Below the pieces are notes generated by a model. It did not search any database. It was not told the DNA's origin and worked only from the letters and a program-made list of their open reading frames with translations. Of a stretch of 64,000 nt of DNA, positions 63,169 to 64,000 are shown piece by piece; the first letter of the stretch is position 1; each line of letters begins with the position of its first letter. This stretch comes from an uncultured Clostridia bacterium (lineage in GTDB: Bacteria; Bacillota; Clostridia; Oscillospirales; Ruminococcaceae): positions 36,439 to 100,438 of the forward strand of contig CANPZC010000006.1 of assembly GCA_947589355.1 (NCBI GenBank). The letters run 5' to 3'. Both the position numbers and the translations under genes were made by a program.

Positions 63169-63187
63169 CTGGCAGAATATTCTTCCA
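63169..63187. repeat. Dispersed palindrome copy (CTGGCAGAATATTCTTCCA)
   Basis: One more member of the dispersed palindrome family, in GT-rich DNA about 180 bases before mfd. The rest of 63015-63364 holds no gene I can support. Confidence 0.75.
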
Positions 63188-63364
63188 ACTGCGTGCGAGG
63201 CGGCGAGGGGTTTTTAGATATGCGCTTTGTTTCAAAGCATTGAAGAAGCCTCAAAGAGGGTTCTTCGGCACTTGGACGACACGAAGTGGCGGTCAAGTGT
63301 GCGCTGCGCGTAAGCGCGACCTATAAGAAAACTTACTGTACAAACTTTTAGACAGGAGAGAAAA

Positions 63365-64000
63365 ATGGACAACATATTTTATCGCATTTGCGACAGGCTG
63401 CCGTTTTACACGGAGCTGAAAAAAGCCGTCATAAACGGGCACGTGCCTGTTTGCCTGACGGGGGTATACAACATTCACAAGGCGCAGCTGGCTCTATCGC
63501 TCTCGCGCCTTGGCTGCGTTTGCCTTATTTGCGATGACGAACCTGCGGCGCGGCGTTTTGTATCTGACATTAACGAACTGGCAGGCTGCGAAAAGGCGTG
63601 CTTATTCCCGTCAAAGGAGATAAGCTTTGCGCAGTTTGAGGGCATTTCTCACGAATACGAACAGCAGCGTCTGGCGGCGCTTTCAAAGATACAGAGCAAA
63701 AAATGCTCGGTACTTGTTGCGACTGCCGAGGCTGCTTTGCAGGCGTGCATACCGCCGCAGGAGCTTGAAAAATACAGCTTTGAGATAACTCGCGGCGATG
63801 TTATACCTGTTGAAGACCTTTGCAGACGGCTTATAGATGCAGGCTACACGCGGTGCGATCAGACGGAGGGTGCGGCGCAGTTTTCGGTACGCGGCGGGAT
63901 AATTGACATATTCCCTGTGAATTACTCGCAGCCGATAAGAATAGAGCTTTGGGGCGATGAGTGCGACAGCATAACCTATTTTGACGTACAGTCGCAGAGG
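63365..64000 (+). CDS. mfd: Transcription-repair coupling factor Mfd, 3' end missing
   Basis: The first 212 residues of Mfd, which removes RNA polymerase stalled at DNA damage and recruits UvrA. The visible part is the UvrB-like N-terminal region: SLSRLGCVCLICDDE, EISFAQFEGISHE, VLVATAEAALQACIPP and SVRGGIIDIFPVNYSQPIR. AGGAGAG precedes the ATG. The helicase motor lies beyond the window. Confidence 0.93.
   Translation, partial: MDNIFYRICDRLPFYTELKKAVINGHVPVCLTGVYNIHKAQLALSLSRLGCVCLICDDEPAARRFVSDINELAGCEKACLFPSKEISFAQFEGISHEYEQQRLAALSKIQSKKCSVLVATAEAALQACIPPQELEKYSFEITRGDVIPVEDLCRRLIDAGYTRCDQTEGAAQFSVRGGIIDIFPVNYSQPIRIELWGDECDSITYFDVQSQR

Overview
The window looks like the chromosomal replication-origin region of a low-to-mid GC Firmicute of the Ruminococcus/Oscillospiraceae type. 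The evidence is the block rpmH-rnpA-yidD-yidC-jag on the minus strand facing dnaA-dnaN-S4 protein-recF-remB-gyrB-gyrA on the plus strand, strong Shine-Dalgarno sites, an archaeal-type prolyl-tRNA synthetase, and intergenic regions full of small dispersed palindromes. The genus is inferred from gene content and style; no database was consulted.

Layout. 1-1.2 kb: 3' part of a GH13 amylase-family gene, then tRNA-Pro(GGG). 1.4-6.2 kb: repeat-rich DNA and four membrane-anchored proteins of unknown function. 6.2-11.4 kb: a helix-turn-helix protein, an orphan pair (a ClpP with Asn in place of the catalytic Asp, plus a soluble VirD4/TraG-like ATPase), a lipoprotein and a small membrane protein. 11.7-28.2 kb: a co-oriented locus with a near-consensus promoter. 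It encodes an NHLM-type bacteriocin exporter (short HlyD-like protein, C39-peptidase ABC transporter, second ABC transporter), a 2405-residue surface protein, a 46-residue double-glycine leader peptide, a STAS anti-anti-sigma protein, a GH3-family acyl-amido synthetase and a SpoIIE phosphatase/RsbW-like kinase fusion. I consider this the most interesting system here.

28.5-37.3 kb (minus strand): lysS, greA, an SseB-like gene, proS, a small membrane protein, serS, parB, parA. 37.5-41.8 kb (plus strand): a three-gene phosphonate operon. Its first gene fuses a LicC/PntC-like cytidylyltransferase, a second cytidylyltransferase fold and PEP mutase; the others are an iron-type alcohol dehydrogenase and phosphonopyruvate decarboxylase. 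The predicted product is 2-hydroxyethylphosphonate, possibly CMP-activated. The operon lies between parA and jag, where many Firmicutes carry mnmE-mnmG-rsmG. 42.3-45.4 kb: jag, yidC, yidD, rnpA, rpmH. 45.4-47.8 kb: origin region, with a cluster of TTTCAACA-type motifs between dnaA and dnaN. 47.8-64 kb (plus strand): dnaN, S4 protein, recF, remB, gyrB, a membrane protein, gyrA, ybaK-like deacylase, yfhO-like membrane protein, NUDIX hydrolase, pth, an AAA ATPase, a small coiled-coil protein and the start of mfd.

Genes on both sides of the origin mostly point away from it, as expected for leading-strand bias. The first 28 kb and the phosphonate operon run against replication. Intergenic DNA carries at least twelve copies of a short palindrome (core GGCAGAATATTCTTCC), several of them inside larger composite repeats, plus a separate hairpin/ATTCACTATT module found just 3' of proS, parB and gyrA.
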